A DNA stretch of 64,000 bases from Plectosphaerella cucumerina (GCA_020746995.1 JAGPXD010000004.1:2914001-2978000); one strand, 5' to 3'. Positions 1-11,567 are shown, numbered from the stretch's first letter. The notes: generated by a model from the letters alone, not told the origin. A program made the numbers and translations.

Positions 1-2
1 TG

Positions 3-1448
3 CACTACACAGCGCGCCGAGCCGTTTGGGCCGACGGCGGTCGCGGCAAGAGAGGCGGTCTCGTCAAGGCAGAGCCCTTCGAAGATTGGAAGAGACAGTA
101 CAAGCTGCGGCACAACTGGGCCCGCGGGAAGGCTTCAGTCGAGGAGCTGGATGTAGGTGGTACATCGCCGCCAAAGAAGACGCTGGTCAAGGTCGTCGAG
201 GGCATCGCCGTCACCGCAGACAAGGCGTCGGGCCTGCGAGCGTGGGACCTCAAGACCAAGACTCTTCTGGCGCAAGTCGACCTTCTCGATGAGGACGACG
301 TGCCCTCTTGTCCGACATGCCTAGGCGTTGATGAGCAGGCCCTCGAGGAGGGCGGTCTGGACATCTGCCTGGGTTTCGTCGACGGCAGCTTCGGCGTCTG
401 GAGGCTTGATCTAGCCTCCCGCACCATCGCGCTGCGCCAAAGTCACGGAAAGTCAAGTAACGGCGAGCTCATCGGCATCGCGTATAGACATCCGTACCTC
501 CTTACTGCGACTGAGTCGGTGCTCATCTCGCTTTACGACTTTGACCAGTCGCAGCGCCAGCGCCGCCTTGCAGCAGTGGCCGCGCGAGGCAAACTTGGGC
601 TCGGCTATGACTCGGACTGGACCGAGAGCGAGACGGAGGACGAGCAGGGCCGGGACTTTTCAAAGCCTCGGCGGCTGCCTGTACCCATCCTCGTCACTTC
701 TCTCCAGTCGCATACATCGCACGCCCCGTTGGCCCTGTCCATCCGTGGAATCGCTGGGTCTGTCGTAGCCTCCATCGCCTACACCTTCACGACCTTCGAA
801 GGGTGGTCAATAGGCATCCAGGACCTCCACATCGGCCAGCTGCGCAGCGGCGAGTCGGCAGTCATGTCCACTCGCCTGGCCTACACCATGCCCGTTGTCG
901 AGGCACGCCCTTCGTCGCCGGTGACTCTCACGCGGCAGCCTAGCGCTGCGTCAGCAACACGCCCCCGCCAGCCGCTTGAGTCCTCACCGAGTCCTGTTCC
1001 ATTTCGACAGGGCGGACCACGGACTCTCTGCTACACCCACCCCTATCTCCTGGCTACCCTCCCGGACAATACCCTCATCCTGCACGTCTGCACCTCTAGC
1101 GCCGAGGCCCTGTCTGTGTCGCCGGGCATCCGGCTGTGGGGCCACACATCAGGCATCAGCGACGCCGAGATCACCGCGCGGGGTAAGGCAGTCAGCGTCA
1201 GCTGCCGAGGCGAGGAGATCAGGGTGTGGGAGCTCGAAGGCAGGGCGGGCGGGAAGAGTATCGAGATTCGGCCTAGTGGGCTGGACGATGCGGGAGGGGA
1301 TGAGCCTGGCAAGGCGGCCTCAGCAACCGCTGGGCCGAGCGAGTGGGATGACAAGCGCAACTGGGTCGGCTTTGATGACGAAATGGTCATCGTCCTCAAG
1401 GAGTCCCAGGGCGGGCGGGAGAGTCTGGTGGTCTACGACTTTACCTGA
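3..1448 (+). CDS. F-box/WD40-repeat protein, 3' part (5' end outside window)
   Basis: An open frame enters from the left edge and ends at TGA 1446-1448, giving 481 visible residues. The visible start has the W-x-x-x-Y block (FEDWKRQYKLRHNW) that links an F-box to a WD40 propeller. It is followed by WD-like strands such as GLRAWDL, GSFGVWRLDL and EIRVWELEG. An acidic Ser/Thr-rich loop lies near residues 200-220. Proteins of this layout usually recruit substrates to SCF (Skp1-cullin-F-box) ubiquitin ligases, with the propeller as substrate receptor. The F-box itself is not in the window, so the F-box assignment is an inference from the linker block. No intron is needed in the visible part. The substrate cannot be predicted. 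Confidence 0.72.
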   Translation, partial: HYTARRAVWADGGRGKRGGLVKAEPFEDWKRQYKLRHNWARGKASVEELDVGGTSPPKKTLVKVVEGIAVTADKASGLRAWDLKTKTLLAQVDLLDEDDVPSCPTCLGVDEQALEEGGLDICLGFVDGSFGVWRLDLASRTIALRQSHGKSSNGELIGIAYRHPYLLTATESVLISLYDFDQSQRQRRLAAVAARGKLGLGYDSDWTESETEDEQGRDFSKPRRLPVPILVTSLQSHTSHAPLALSIRGIAGSVVASIAYTFTTFEGWSIGIQDLHIGQLRSGESAVMSTRLAYTMPVVEARPSSPVTLTRQPSAASATRPRQPLESSPSPVPFRQGGPRTLCYTHPYLLATLPDNTLILHVCTSSAEALSVSPGIRLWGHTSGISDAEITARGKAVSVSCRGEEIRVWELEGRAGGKSIEIRPSGLDDAGGDEPGKAASATAGPSEWDDKRNWVGFDDEMVIVLKESQGGRESLVVYDFT

Positions 1449-2214
1449 GGGGGCGGGGTTGACCGTTGGCCAAGCAGGGCCCCTGTTGGAGGCAGGCATC
1501 GGCTTCCTGCAGCACCACGTGAGTAGCGGCCTTGTGGCCCGCGACATGTCGTCAAACTCGCGGAAGTGAGCAGGGCCGGGCAGACAGTGGAGCTCCACTG
1601 GGCAGCCTTGTCGTGGGCAGGCTGCCCAGGGCGATCAGGTTTTAGGCAGAGGCCGGAGAGCAGGCTGCCACAAATATGTCTAGCTTGCTTGCCTTGCTAT
1701 CTTACACGTGTCAGCGTGTTAAGGAGGCCTTGAGGGGATTTGGCCCACCGGAGGAGTTTGCAGTTGCAACATGTTGGCTTGTAGAGTTGTGTCCAGGCAT
1801 ACACCTCGGCACCTCTCTTCAAGCCAACATGTTGCAACTGCAAACTCCCCGGTGGGCTAGTCACGTTCCAAGATACGGTAGAGTTTAGGCATCAGCCTAT
1901 GAAGTAGTCTTGTGTAGACGAAATGGTACCCTTGTGTAGGGCACACAGTCTAGCTTGACGGAGCACCGGTCGGTGTCAGATCGTGACATGAAAACCATAT
2001 GTCCACCTTGACAAAGTCTCTGACCCTTAATCCAGTCTTCTTCATCCCCAATCTTTCAGTTATCCATCATCCATGGTATGTTGGTCGATCGAGAGCCGGG
2101 TTGTTGACGTGTAAGAAGAATCAAGAGGTCTTGGTGGTCTGCCATCAGTTAGTCCAAACGTCAACAGTCGGAAACGCTAGAAACTCACTCTCAGTCTGAG
2201 TCCCATCTCTCCGT
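1449..2214. other. Spacer between convergent genes, holding a foldback repeat
   Basis: This 766 bp lies between the end of the WD40 gene and the end of the minus-strand gene at 2215-2730. It holds the inverted repeat at 1741-1859 and no frame with coding character. The rest is presumably two 3' UTRs. Confidence 0.7.
1741..1859. repeat. Near-perfect inverted repeat (foldback), 39-40 bp arms
   Basis: The left arm (1741-1780) and right arm (1821-1859) are reverse complements over about 39 bases, with one single-base gap and one mismatch near the outer end. The spacer is exactly 40 bp (1781-1820). The inner arm ends read CAACATGTTGGCTT and its complement. No flanking direct duplication is obvious, so a small transposon remnant is possible but not shown. 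A transcript across it would form a very stable hairpin. Confidence 0.85.
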
Positions 2215-2730
2215 TTACACATCCCATTCCTCATGAACGCGGCGGATGCGGATACGCCTCTTATTGGCCCTCTTGCGAATGGCTCGTCGAGCCGTTATGC
2301 TGTGATCGGCATTCTTGACGGGCTCCAGGACACTGGGACCGGGAGCGGGCGGGGGACCGGGCGGCTGACCGGGGCCGGAACCGGTGTTGTCACCAACGAC
2401 GGGAGCCGCAGTGGTGATGGGAACCGGGGCCGGGGCAACGCCGGTATGAACCTGGACCATGGGGTCGAGTCCGAACTTGGGATCAACAGGCATCCAGACA
2501 GGCGCCTTAATCTCCGGACCAGGCTTTCCGGCAACTTCGTTGCCGGGCTTGGCGTAGGGGGTGATCCAGAGGCTGCATCGGAAGGCGCCGACCTCGGTGC
2601 GCCAGATGTAGGTGATATGCTGGTCTTTGTAACGCTTGTGGAGCGGCATGAGGGCACCATCGGTGTCACCGTCCTGGGTGGGTGCGACGAGGGAATGGCC
2701 GCCACGGCACCACTTCTTGTCCTTCTGCAT
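2215..2730 (-). CDS. Small hypothetical protein with basic C-terminus
   Basis: A single-exon frame runs from ATG at 2730 to TAA at 2215 and encodes 171 residues. The N-terminal 60 residues are well-ordered in composition and rich in Cys, Trp and Tyr (KKWCRGGHS, ITYIWRTEVGAFRCSLW). The middle (about residues 80-140) is Pro/Gly/Ala-rich, and the last 25 residues are strongly basic (ARRAIRKRANKRRIRIRR), resembling a nuclear or nucleic-acid-binding tail. There is no signal peptide or membrane segment. The family was not recognised. The mix of a conserved-looking head and a low-complexity tail suggests a real gene. Confidence 0.55.
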   Translation of the reverse strand: MQKDKKWCRGGHSLVAPTQDGDTDGALMPLHKRYKDQHITYIWRTEVGAFRCSLWITPYAKPGNEVAGKPGPEIKAPVWMPVDPKFGLDPMVQVHTGVAPAPVPITTAAPVVGDNTGSGPGQPPGPPPAPGPSVLEPVKNADHSITARRAIRKRANKRRIRIRRVHEEWDV

Positions 2731-3673
2731 CGTGATGTTGAGGGGGTGGGGATGAAAGGAAGAGTGGTGGTTTTGTTTCTACAAGGAAGGGAGAGGGAGT
2801 TTTACAAACTCTTAAGAGTGTGAGAGGCCATAAAGCGGAGCCAGGGCCCTGTTCTTGCCGCTTTCACGGTTCTCACGGAATGACGACTAAGCGGTGGTGT
2901 TTTGGGGGTGTCCGCGAGGGGAGGTGCTTGTCCCGGCCACTGAGGCGCTCCGGGGCTGCGTTTTCTTGTGAAACCAGGCCCATGAAGCTTGGATTTGCCT
3001 TCTTTATGAGTTCGGCGTACTTCTTCATGTATGGCATTACAAGAAACGCCAGTAAAACACAGCCTCTCCGCTTGATGACCACTCCCCAAACACGACCTTC
3101 AAGGCTTGACAGTGAGCAGAGCTTTAAAACCCTTCATTGGTGTCTTAGTAACTTTAAAAGAACATACAAATATCTCATAATGATTCGAAGCGGCACACCG
3201 CTTGTAGTGTCTCAATATCTTGAAAAGGGGAGCCGGGTAGTCTATGAAAGGCCGGGCATCAGCCGGATTACAGCGGAGATGGCGTCGGGAAAAGTGGGTC
3301 ATCTTCCGGTTTGACTCGGAATCTCCTCCGGCCTCCCTGTCGGCTGCTACTGGCAGGTCTTGGCTGTTTGACAGGGTAAATGTTTCTGTTATACCCCCTG
3401 ATCTCCTTGGCCGCCTTTTTCTTTTGATTCCGAGCTATTTGGCAATACTGTTTGCTGCGGCAGCAGACATCATATCACGGATACTTACATGCGCTCTGCA
3501 GGGAGCTAGAGCGCTTCTGTCGAACCCCGAACACTCTCATAACTCTCACGTGATGGATTTTGAGAGTCACCTAGCTAACATGCACGCCTCCATCTCCATT
3601 TCATTCCACAGCGTAACCATATCCCACTTTAACCATATCAACAACTCGACAATCTTCCCCGTAAAACTCCACC
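2731..3673. other. Divergent promoter region between two small genes
   Basis: This 943 bp separates the minus-strand gene starting at 2730 from the plus-strand gene starting at 3674, so both promoters must lie here. Open frames in it lack coding character. No specific operator was recognised. Confidence 0.6.
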
Positions 3674-4221
3674 ATGACTTCAGTGCAGTACTCCCTGCGC
3701 ATCAAGAGGTAAGTTCCCAGCCCCCCCTCACCGACGTCATCACTCACCAAGACAGTGACCATGGCGAGCTGAGTGGCACGCAGACCGCCATCGCTGCCGA
3801 CCAGTCCATCGTGCTGAAGCCCGCAGCTGGCAACGAGCAAACCCTGCGCGTGCAGCTCTCCGGCAGTGAGTCGACACTGTCCGTGCAAAGCGGCGGCAAC
3901 GCAGCGGGGTTCCTCTCCGTCCGCGGCCCCAGCGGCCGGGGCCCATACCAGCTCCAGGCCTCGCGGGAGGTATCTCCATCCGGAATCGGGAGCCTGGTCT
4001 ACCACGACTCATGGGTGACGACGCCAGCAGGGTCGCTGGAGGAGGTCAAGCTGTCAATTGGTAACGACAATATCAACGATGGGTACTGGGTGGCGTGGAA
4101 AGACGGTGACGACGCCGCTGCAGAAGGCTGGGAGCTCTACTGGGTAACTCCGCGGCCGTACAACCAGGGAGACCTCGAGGGTTGTATCCAGGTCGACCTG
4201 GTCCTCACCCGGGAGGGCTGA
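3674..4221 (+). CDS. Hypothetical beta-rich cytosolic protein, two exons
   Basis: ATG at 3674 follows a good context (CACC). Exon 1 is 3674-3708; a 47 nt intron (3709-3755, GTAAGT...ACAG) restores the frame; exon 2 is 3756-4221 with TGA. The product is 166 residues. It has many short alternating hydrophobic strands separated by Gly/Ser/Asn turns (for example LRVQLSGSESTLSVQSGG and YWVAWKDGDD). It has no signal peptide or membrane helix. This composition suggests a small beta-sandwich or barrel, but no family was recognised. The frame stays open upstream of 3674 through the intron, so a longer unspliced reading is possible. The splice consensus and compact start favour the spliced model. Confidence 0.6.
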
Positions 4222-4780
4222 GCGCGTGGCAGACGGGCGCGCCACGTAACGCAACGGCTCGAATTGGAAAGAGGCGCGACGGGACAGACGCAGGATCAAC
4301 CTCAGATCTACATTAGGCTCCAGATCCAGATCCCCAGATCCTGCCCCGAATAGAAGCATAAATCAAAGTTGGGACGTCGAGTCAGGATGCCCCTGGCTGA
4401 TGCGGCGAAAAACCCGAGTCCGCGCGACGAAAATCTCGGGTGAAGCCGAGACGACTCGGGTGATGGCTCCACAACACCCGAGAATCACGAACTTCACGAA
4501 TGCTTGAGCCGAAGAAACTCGCGAAAGCTTGCGTACGCGGGTGGCTGGCGGTTTCGCGGTCGCGTATATCAATACTGGATGTTTTCTTGTCGGTTAATGT
4601 TTTGGTGTTCTCTCTAACATTGTACGATTCCTCCAAGTTGCGATTTGTGGCCGAGTGCGAATTCCCCAAGCATTCCCCCTGACGACCTCCTGAACGACTT
4701 CACGACCGATCAACGACCGACGAACAATTCAACGACGCATTACGCACACGCTCGCCAGACAAAACAACCCCAATTCCAAG
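4222..4780. other. Promoter/UTR spacer
   Basis: This 559 bp lies between two plus-strand genes. The last 100 bp upstream of 4781 is A/C-rich leader-like sequence. Nothing else was recognised. Confidence 0.6.
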
Positions 4781-5366
4781 ATGATGATTCCCTCAGTACT
4801 GGAGCGCTTCCTGGAGCCCGTGTGGAAGTTCCGCGCCCACGTCCTCGAGCTGGTCCTCATCATCATCGCCATCATCCTAACCGGCGTCTTCATGAACCTC
4901 GCCCCCTTCTTCGGGCGAGGCGACATCATGGTCATCGCAATGGTATGTCCTCGACCACACCTCAACAAACGGAAAAAAAAGAAACATCCACTAACCACCC
5001 TGGCAGGGAGTCAAGTCGATCCTCTTCATCGTCTACCAGATCCTCACCGAGCGGTCGGCCCGCTTCCGCAAGTGGGCGAGCCTCAAGGCCAACGTCATCC
5101 TCAACTCGATGGAGATACCCTTCTGGCTCGTCGTCATCATCCTCAAGTTCTCGAGCATCAGCACCTTCTGCTCCGGTACATCATGCGGCATCAGCGTCGT
5201 CATCGGCCTCATGGCTATCGTCATCTTCGTCGTCGTCCTTCACGTCGCCATCATCTCGTGGATCGACTGGCTGCACTACAGGAAGAACGGCGTCGCCAGG
5301 GGCACGCCCGCGGCGGGGACGCCCAACTACGCCGAGGCGTACTATGCCAACTCTGTCCCCAAGTAA
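4781..5366 (+). CDS. MARVEL-like four-helix membrane protein
   Basis: Exon 1 is 4781-4942, the intron is 4943-5006 (GTATGT, branch CTAAC, CAG) and exon 2 is 5007-5366. The 173-residue product has four hydrophobic segments: about residues 20-38 (LVLIIIAIILTGVFM), 49-67, 88-105 (MEIPFWLVVIILKFSSI) and 115-142. The second extracytoplasmic loop carries a Cys pair (TFCSGTSCG). Size, four-helix topology and the cysteine loop match fungal MARVEL-domain proteins, which sit in the plasma membrane or endomembranes at specialised lipid regions. The C-terminus is short and cytosolic. Two consecutive ATGs occur at 4781; the first was taken. The family call rests on topology more than on diagnostic residues. 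Confidence 0.72.
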
Positions 5367-7014
5367 AGGCATCGGGGAGGATAAGAGAGGGAAGAGAACG
5401 TTTGGCGGGGACGGTTCATAAGAGACCCTCCCTTGGAGTCATGAGGCTGTCAGGGCGCATAACGATTGACGAAGGAATGGTACGAGCGAGTTGGCATACT
5501 ACAGCATTCGCCATCATAGAAACGAAGCTTTCTGCTGGGAGCACGAAGGATCATGCATTAGGGATGCAAATAGAGGAGGACAAACGAGGCGAAGCCAAGG
5601 CAAGGCACTTGGAAGGTCAGATCTGCGTTTGCCTCGCACTTGGTCGCATGTGGAAAAACAAAAGATGAGAACACCTCACCTTCAGAAATGCAGGATACAC
5701 AGCTGCCATCACCGAATTGCAAACTGCCACGATAGATCGAGCCTCACAAAAAGCAACCCGACGGCAGGCAGCCTTACCAGGCGCATCGAGGCGCCTGCCT
5801 GCCCCGGGGTACCATGCAGGGATGGCCATTGACGAATGAGACTCTCCAATGCAGGAAAGAGACGAGATGCATCCAGCTCAGGCCTGGGCGGGCCTCGCCA
5901 TGCGATATTGCAACGTACCAAGACTCCCTCGTCGTCTGGCCAGCGGCAACCCCGTTGCTGGAAGTGATTGCTGGTAGCATGTGTTTGTCCAGTCAGTGTT
6001 GGCGTTGATTGTTTCCATCAACGCAAGACGGCTCGCGGCACCCCCGCAACAGATGGCATTGCAGAACGCCGAATCGGAAATTGATCAATGCGGCTGGCCG
6101 GCTGGCATTGACCCAGTGGCGCCAGCATGGGTGCCGCCGGTTGGTTTTTCGGTGTCGTCCCCAGGCTCTGCGTCTGCTGGCGGGCTTCCATTGGGGGGAG
6201 AGTCCTCAGATGGATGATATCTTGGGTGATTGTCGTGATGGGTGTCATGTCGCGCATGAAGCTGGTCAGGCGGACCGCCCGAGTTCCTGGGCTAGGGCAA
6301 AGCCGGGAAGACAGAGAGAGCAGATGACGAGCTGAGGAACCTGGGAGGTTCAAATGCTGATCCGCAGACCGCAGGCCTTCTAGACCGGCTCGGAAGAGTG
6401 AGTGGGATTCTGATGAAACGAGAGTATAACTTGGCGCGGGAGGGGGAGGGGGAGCAAGGGGGAGGAGGGGTCGCGGCGATAAAGCGATAACGGAGGGGCT
6501 GTTGCGCGAGATGGAGGGGTGAAGTGCAGCGGGTGAGGCCATCGCGGGGTAAATGCCAATGTCCAAGCAGCACCCCCTGTCTGCCTCACAAATCAATGAC
6601 CGCCGGCCCCTGCTCCGCCCGCGCGCAACTTCTGCTTGCTCCTTGCTGAAACGGCCGTGGATTCCGTCGCGCCTGGCGGTCCCAAAACTAGCCTTTCGGC
6701 CTATTAATCGCAATGATTGAGCGGTGAGAGCCCGCCGTGTCATGCGACGAGGAGGGGCAGTCGTCGGCGGGGGATCACTGGGCTTAGGCGCGAGACCACG
6801 GCCGCCTTGCGACATGTGAAGAACGTCGCACGTCTCCCCCATCCTCAACAGCGTCACCCGCCTTCCCGCTAGCCTCCCTCACGCCCAGCGCGAACGGTGG
6901 AGCGGGACCACCCTCTTTGTTCACGCCATCTTATCGTTATCACCCGATGCTTGAAATGTCTCGCATCATGGTCGTCAAGTGACTCTGCCCACCGTCATGA
7001 AGAGCGCGCACCAA

Positions 7015-7038
7015 GGCGGACTAGCTCAGTCGATAAGC
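7015..7038 (+). other. tRNA-Lys-like 5' fragment (box A), no cloverleaf
   Basis: The stretch GGACTAGCTCAGTCG at 7018-7032 looks like the acceptor/D-arm start of a eukaryotic tRNA-Lys. The sequence after 7038 does not form an anticodon arm, and no box B (GGTTCGANTCC) follows within 80 bases. It is read as a truncated tRNA fragment or a chance match, not as a functional tRNA. Confidence 0.3.
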
Positions 7039-9150
7039 AGGGCAGATAGTGAGAGTGAGATAGCCCCCAGACCTCGCGGTGTCTCCAAAGTGGTCATCCG
7101 TGTCCATGGACAGGGTCATGTGAATCATCCGGGTAGGTTGCAAAAGGCGAGGAACCCCCCTCCTGAGAAATCCCGAGGGGTGCGGGCCGAGACTGGACTG
7201 CCTGACAAAAGGTGGACGAAGATAAGATGGGGAGGGGAGGGTGTGTCTTAATCTGATCAGCTCACTTGGAGGGGATGTCGCTGGCCCCATCTGATTGGGG
7301 GGCGCAACGGGGGCAGGCAGAGGAGTCTCGTCTGGCTTGGCTGTAATCTGCCTGCAGACAGTGTCCTCCCCTGCGGCCCCCATCGATCGTGCTCAGTGCT
7401 GCGCTCGCCGGGCATCGTGTCGAGTGGTACAGAAACGAGGACGCCGGGTCATCCGAGACAGGCTGCGGTCAATTGAACGCGTCGTCCATTGCTCGAGTGC
7501 CAATTGTCCTCCCGGAAGTCGTGGAAGAGGCAGAGGTGGGCAGGCACCAGTCGCCATTGCGCGGCCCTCGGTTGACGGTGTGCTAGGCTTCGGCGTTAGG
7601 TGGCGGAGGCACATAGAGGATGCCCCGAGACCGCCGTCGGGTTAATTGATTGCAGATGCCTTGGACTTGGCCTCTGGGGACGAGAACAGGGTACGGCTGA
7701 CGACTTGCTCCGCTGCGGCCCGAGAACAGCACGGCATCGATCGTGGTGGCCTGCTGCAGTGGGCAGTGGGCAATGGGCGGTGGTGACCTCCAATGGCCTT
7801 CAGCTGGGCGGTTCCATGTTGAGGGGGGCCATGTGACCATTGGGACGCCATCAATTGCACCGTCCGCCACCCTGTGATACGTCGATGGACCGCGTCAGGG
7901 CCATTGGCCGGCAGGCACTGGACAATGATGGCTCATCTTCGATTCAGTCGGGATGCTGATGTGATGAATCCTGGTGCAGTGTCAGTGTCCGTGGCAGTGG
8001 CCGGGAGGCTCGGACGAAGAGCGAGTCGGACCCAAGTTGTTGCATCAGCATTGCTGTCAGCAGTGACAAGAAGCCGGAGAGGAACCCCGCGCTTTGCCGT
8101 GGTTTGCTTCGGCCCAAAGCCAATTCGTCCCCTTTGGTGGTGGAACGCGGACCGTCTGTACCTCCTACCGGAGGGCGAAGAAGCCGGACAAGTCGGATTG
8201 TTGGTGGCCAGGAACAGGGTCCATTGGGATCATGATGACGATCATGGACGCATTGCGTCGCGCCGGACCTATGCAATGACCATAAACATTGATGTCAAGA
8301 AAAGCCAGAGGGACTATCACCGTTATTGTCGAATGTCGAATGGATGGAATGAACTCCAATGGATGGGAATCTGGCAGCCTGCGCACAATGCGGTCGGGAG
8401 AAACGAGCCCTGGCGTCGGGAGGATCCACGCGGCAGCCCAGTCCGCCCCAGAGCGCCCACTGCACCGCACAGCGATCCTTCCAGGGCAGTCCCGCACATC
8501 AGGCCGCAACACGTTCCACAGCACCTTCACTGCCTTGACTGCTTCCACGTCTTCGGGCACTCTTCAATGCAGCCGCCCAGGCGGTGGGCAGGTACCCCGC
8601 GGTCGGTCGGTACGCCGCTGGATGAGGAAGGTACCGCCCAGCACCTTCCACGCGCAATGGTGACGTCTATCGGGGTGTGGCGATGCCGCTAAGCCCATTG
8701 CGGTTATCGTTCAGGCTCCGCTCCGCGTCGTGATTGCCCAGAACGAGGCCAATCAACCAATCAACCGCCCTTTTCCCACTTCGTACCTTCTTCACGGCCT
8801 GCCCCCAGTGTGACTCACATGCCTGCCAACTCACCTCCGCCTCTCGACACGAAACGACGGGACTCATCGAGAGGGACGCTCTGGATTTTGGCCTCGAAAT
8901 AACTCCCCTCTCGCCCTTCAGCACCCCCCTCTGTTGAGTCGAGTCGAGTCACCGCCGTCCGCTACCCGCTTTTCGCCCCCTCCGTCGGAGCCTAACCCGA
9001 GCCCTGCGCGTTGCGCTGCAGGCGGTGTGGCATTCAGAGGTTCGTCCTTTTGCTCCGGTGCATTGATGCGCTTGCTGCTCAGTGCTGTGTTGGCCGGAGC
9101 TGACAGGCGAATGGAAGGGGGGCCTTGTCCGCCCCAGCGGCGAGGAGGTT

Positions 9151-9166
9151 GCCATTGGCCAATGGC
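9151..9166. promoter_or_regulatory. Perfect palindrome with facing ATTGG/CCAAT boxes
   Basis: GCCATTGGCCAATGGC is identical to its own reverse complement and places an ATTGG and a CCAAT pentamer back to back. CCAAT boxes are bound by the fungal HAP/CBC complex. The palindrome is about 2.4 kb upstream of the SWIRM start codon, far for a core promoter. Function is inferred only. Confidence 0.3.
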
Positions 9167-11567
9167 TCGAGACGCCTTTCTGCCTGTCTTCATGCGCCTG
9201 CTGCCTCGGAGGTGCGATGCGATGCGTTGCCACCATTGTCAACACACCTCACCTCGACTCACCTTGATACAGAGCAGAGGCCTGCGAGGAGCATTCGACG
9301 ATGACACGAGATAAAACTGCCGACTCATGGGCATTGGGCCAACACGAACACCGCTGCATTGGACCTATGATGATGCCATTTTGGCACAAGAATCGAAAAG
9401 CCGATTTGGCATGAGACGGAGCTATTCGAGGATGACGTCCCACTCTCCCTAGTCTGGAGTCCGCTCGAGCCCGCCAAAACCCGCTTCGTCCATGTCAACA
9501 GCGGAGACCCTTCAAACCTTCTTGGCCGTTCAAGACGTCGTGTCTTCAGCGAAGAAACATGATATGCCACCTTGGGGGCCATTCCCAGCGGCACAATACC
9601 CTGCCACGTCAAGTGTCCTTGCTTCAAGAAGAAGCATTGGCCCTTGGGGATTAGGATTGCGAGAGGAATACTTCCCAGAAACTCAGCCACAGCAACGTAC
9701 CGAATTCAAGGACTGCGGTACCTCGGGCTTGGGGGTACAACTCCTCCCCAGATGCCCTGCTTGCTTTCAGGTTCTGGTGCCCTTTCTGCTCCGCAGCCAC
9801 GGCGCCCCAGAAACACACTCACACTTCACACACGCCCCCCTCTAGTACCAGGCATTCCCCATAGTTGGCGGGATGTGATTCCTCCCCAGTCAGCCGCTCT
9901 CTTTGTCCCACCTCATATCACACCCGGGAGACATACCGACTTGAAGCCAAGTCGACAGCCTACCAGCTCTAACGGCTCTTTCTGTGCTGCCGTCATCGAC
10001 CGGCTGAGCTGGAGACAAGTCATGTTAGAGGATACATCCAATCAGATGGTGTGGCTCGGTCTCACTGGTCAAGTGGCCAGGTCGATGTCGAAAGGCCGCC
10101 CTCAAAGTCGCCCGCACAGGACGAAGGACTTGGGGCCAAGGGGGCGTGCGTTTATCCAACGTCCCAGATCGGGCGCCAAACAGGGGGGGGGGGAGCCTGG
10201 CTTCTTTTTACAGGCAGGACAGGGTGCGAGAGGCAGCCTTCCCGACGGACCCCCTGACCCGCTGTGAGGGGGGTGCGGGTGAGACGAGGGGGTGCGCGCG
10301 ACCCGTTGGGCGTGACTCCCTCCTCAGGTCGTCCCCGTCGTTCACCATCCTCGTCCTCCAGTCTTCCCGCGCGCGCCCACGCCCACGCTCGCGCTCGCGC
10401 TCGCTTTACCGCCGCTGCCTCGTCCTGTAATTCCAGATTGGCCTGGCCCATTGCGCGCTCTGCTGCCTCGCACTTTCGGGGGGGAGTGTGTGACGCCCAC
10501 CCCCCCAGGCGCGCTGCCTGTCGGTCGGCGAGGAGCAAATGGATTGTGTGTGTGTGCCTGGACTTCCCCCTCCTCTTCTGCTCTGTCCTCTCAGGTCCTG
10601 CCCCCCAAGCGAGTGAATGCGCCCCCCTCCCGCTCTGTCCATGATCAATCAATGACCCCTTTGCGCCGGGCCTCATCATCCTCCCTCTGCGGCGTTTTCC
10701 GTCCTACATCTCTCTCCTCTGCGACATTTGACCATTCCTCAATCCAGTGCCAGACTGTCCGCGCCATCCCTCACCTTCATTGACGCTGCGTTGGCCGCCT
10801 TATATGATCCCATTGTGCACCCACACCAGGCCATCCATCATCCAACGACACTGACCCCGCCATCACACACCCTATTGCGACCTCAATCATCCAACTTGGA
10901 CCTCTCCCTCTCCGCGGACCATTGCGACCTCTAGGCCTTCCTCAGGGCCTCAATCTTCTGGCCGGTGATTCATCACACATCATTCCGTCTCTGCATCATA
11001 TCGGCGACACAGGCTTTTTCTCGAGACGCGACTGATCACAGGACGACGACGGACATCAACAACAACAACTCGACCAGGCAGCACCCGCACATTTGCGACC
11101 GGGGGCTTAGAGCCTAACTACGCTTTCTCACTCTTGTTACTACCTGACCGACGGCCCCATTGACCCCAAGCCCTCACACTCAATCAATTGAGCGCGCCCT
11201 CAATCAGCCCACACACACAAAGAAAAGGGACCCAGAAGCCGCCAAAGGACAATCGGAAAACCCAAGACTCGCATTTCTTGCTCCTATTCTACTCAAGACC
11301 CTATTCGCCTACCAGAGTCTCGGTCCTTGGCCTTAAAATCAGTCTGGCCCCCTTCCGTGTCGCCCCTACTGCACGTCCATCTTCCATCGACTTCCACCCT
11401 CCCCTATTCTCCGTTAACTCCAGCGTCTGTCTGCCGCTTCGGAGTTGGGCCGGCTCCGCCACATCCCCCCCTCCAGGACCCCCCTCCCCTCTGCTGCCTG
11501 CGTGTACACACATAGGCACGCCTATTATCGCCACCTACCATCCACAGACAGAGTCACCACGCCAGCC

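Larger units (their letters stand above)
5367..11567. other. 6.2 kb gene-free region upstream of the SWIRM gene
   Basis: Six frames were read here. The longest frames (such as 6018-6857 minus and 7874-8692 plus) have arbitrary composition and no domain. The region is rich in ATTGG/CCAAT pentamers and contains a perfect 16 bp palindrome at 9151-9166 and a fragment resembling the 5' part of a tRNA at 7015-7038. The last 1.2 kb (about 10.3-11.5 kb) is strongly pyrimidine-rich on the plus strand, as in fungal promoters and long leaders. It probably contains the promoter and 5' UTR of the SWIRM gene and the 3' UTR of the MARVEL-like gene. Confidence 0.6.

Noticed and set aside
6018..6857. 279-codon minus-strand frame
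   Set aside because: Composition is arbitrary and rich in Arg, Pro and Ser as expected from GC-rich non-coding DNA. There is no domain, no splice support and no coding-like codon bias.
7874..8692. 272-codon plus-strand frame
   Set aside because: It starts with a non-ATG codon, has no domain and lacks any ordered sequence block.
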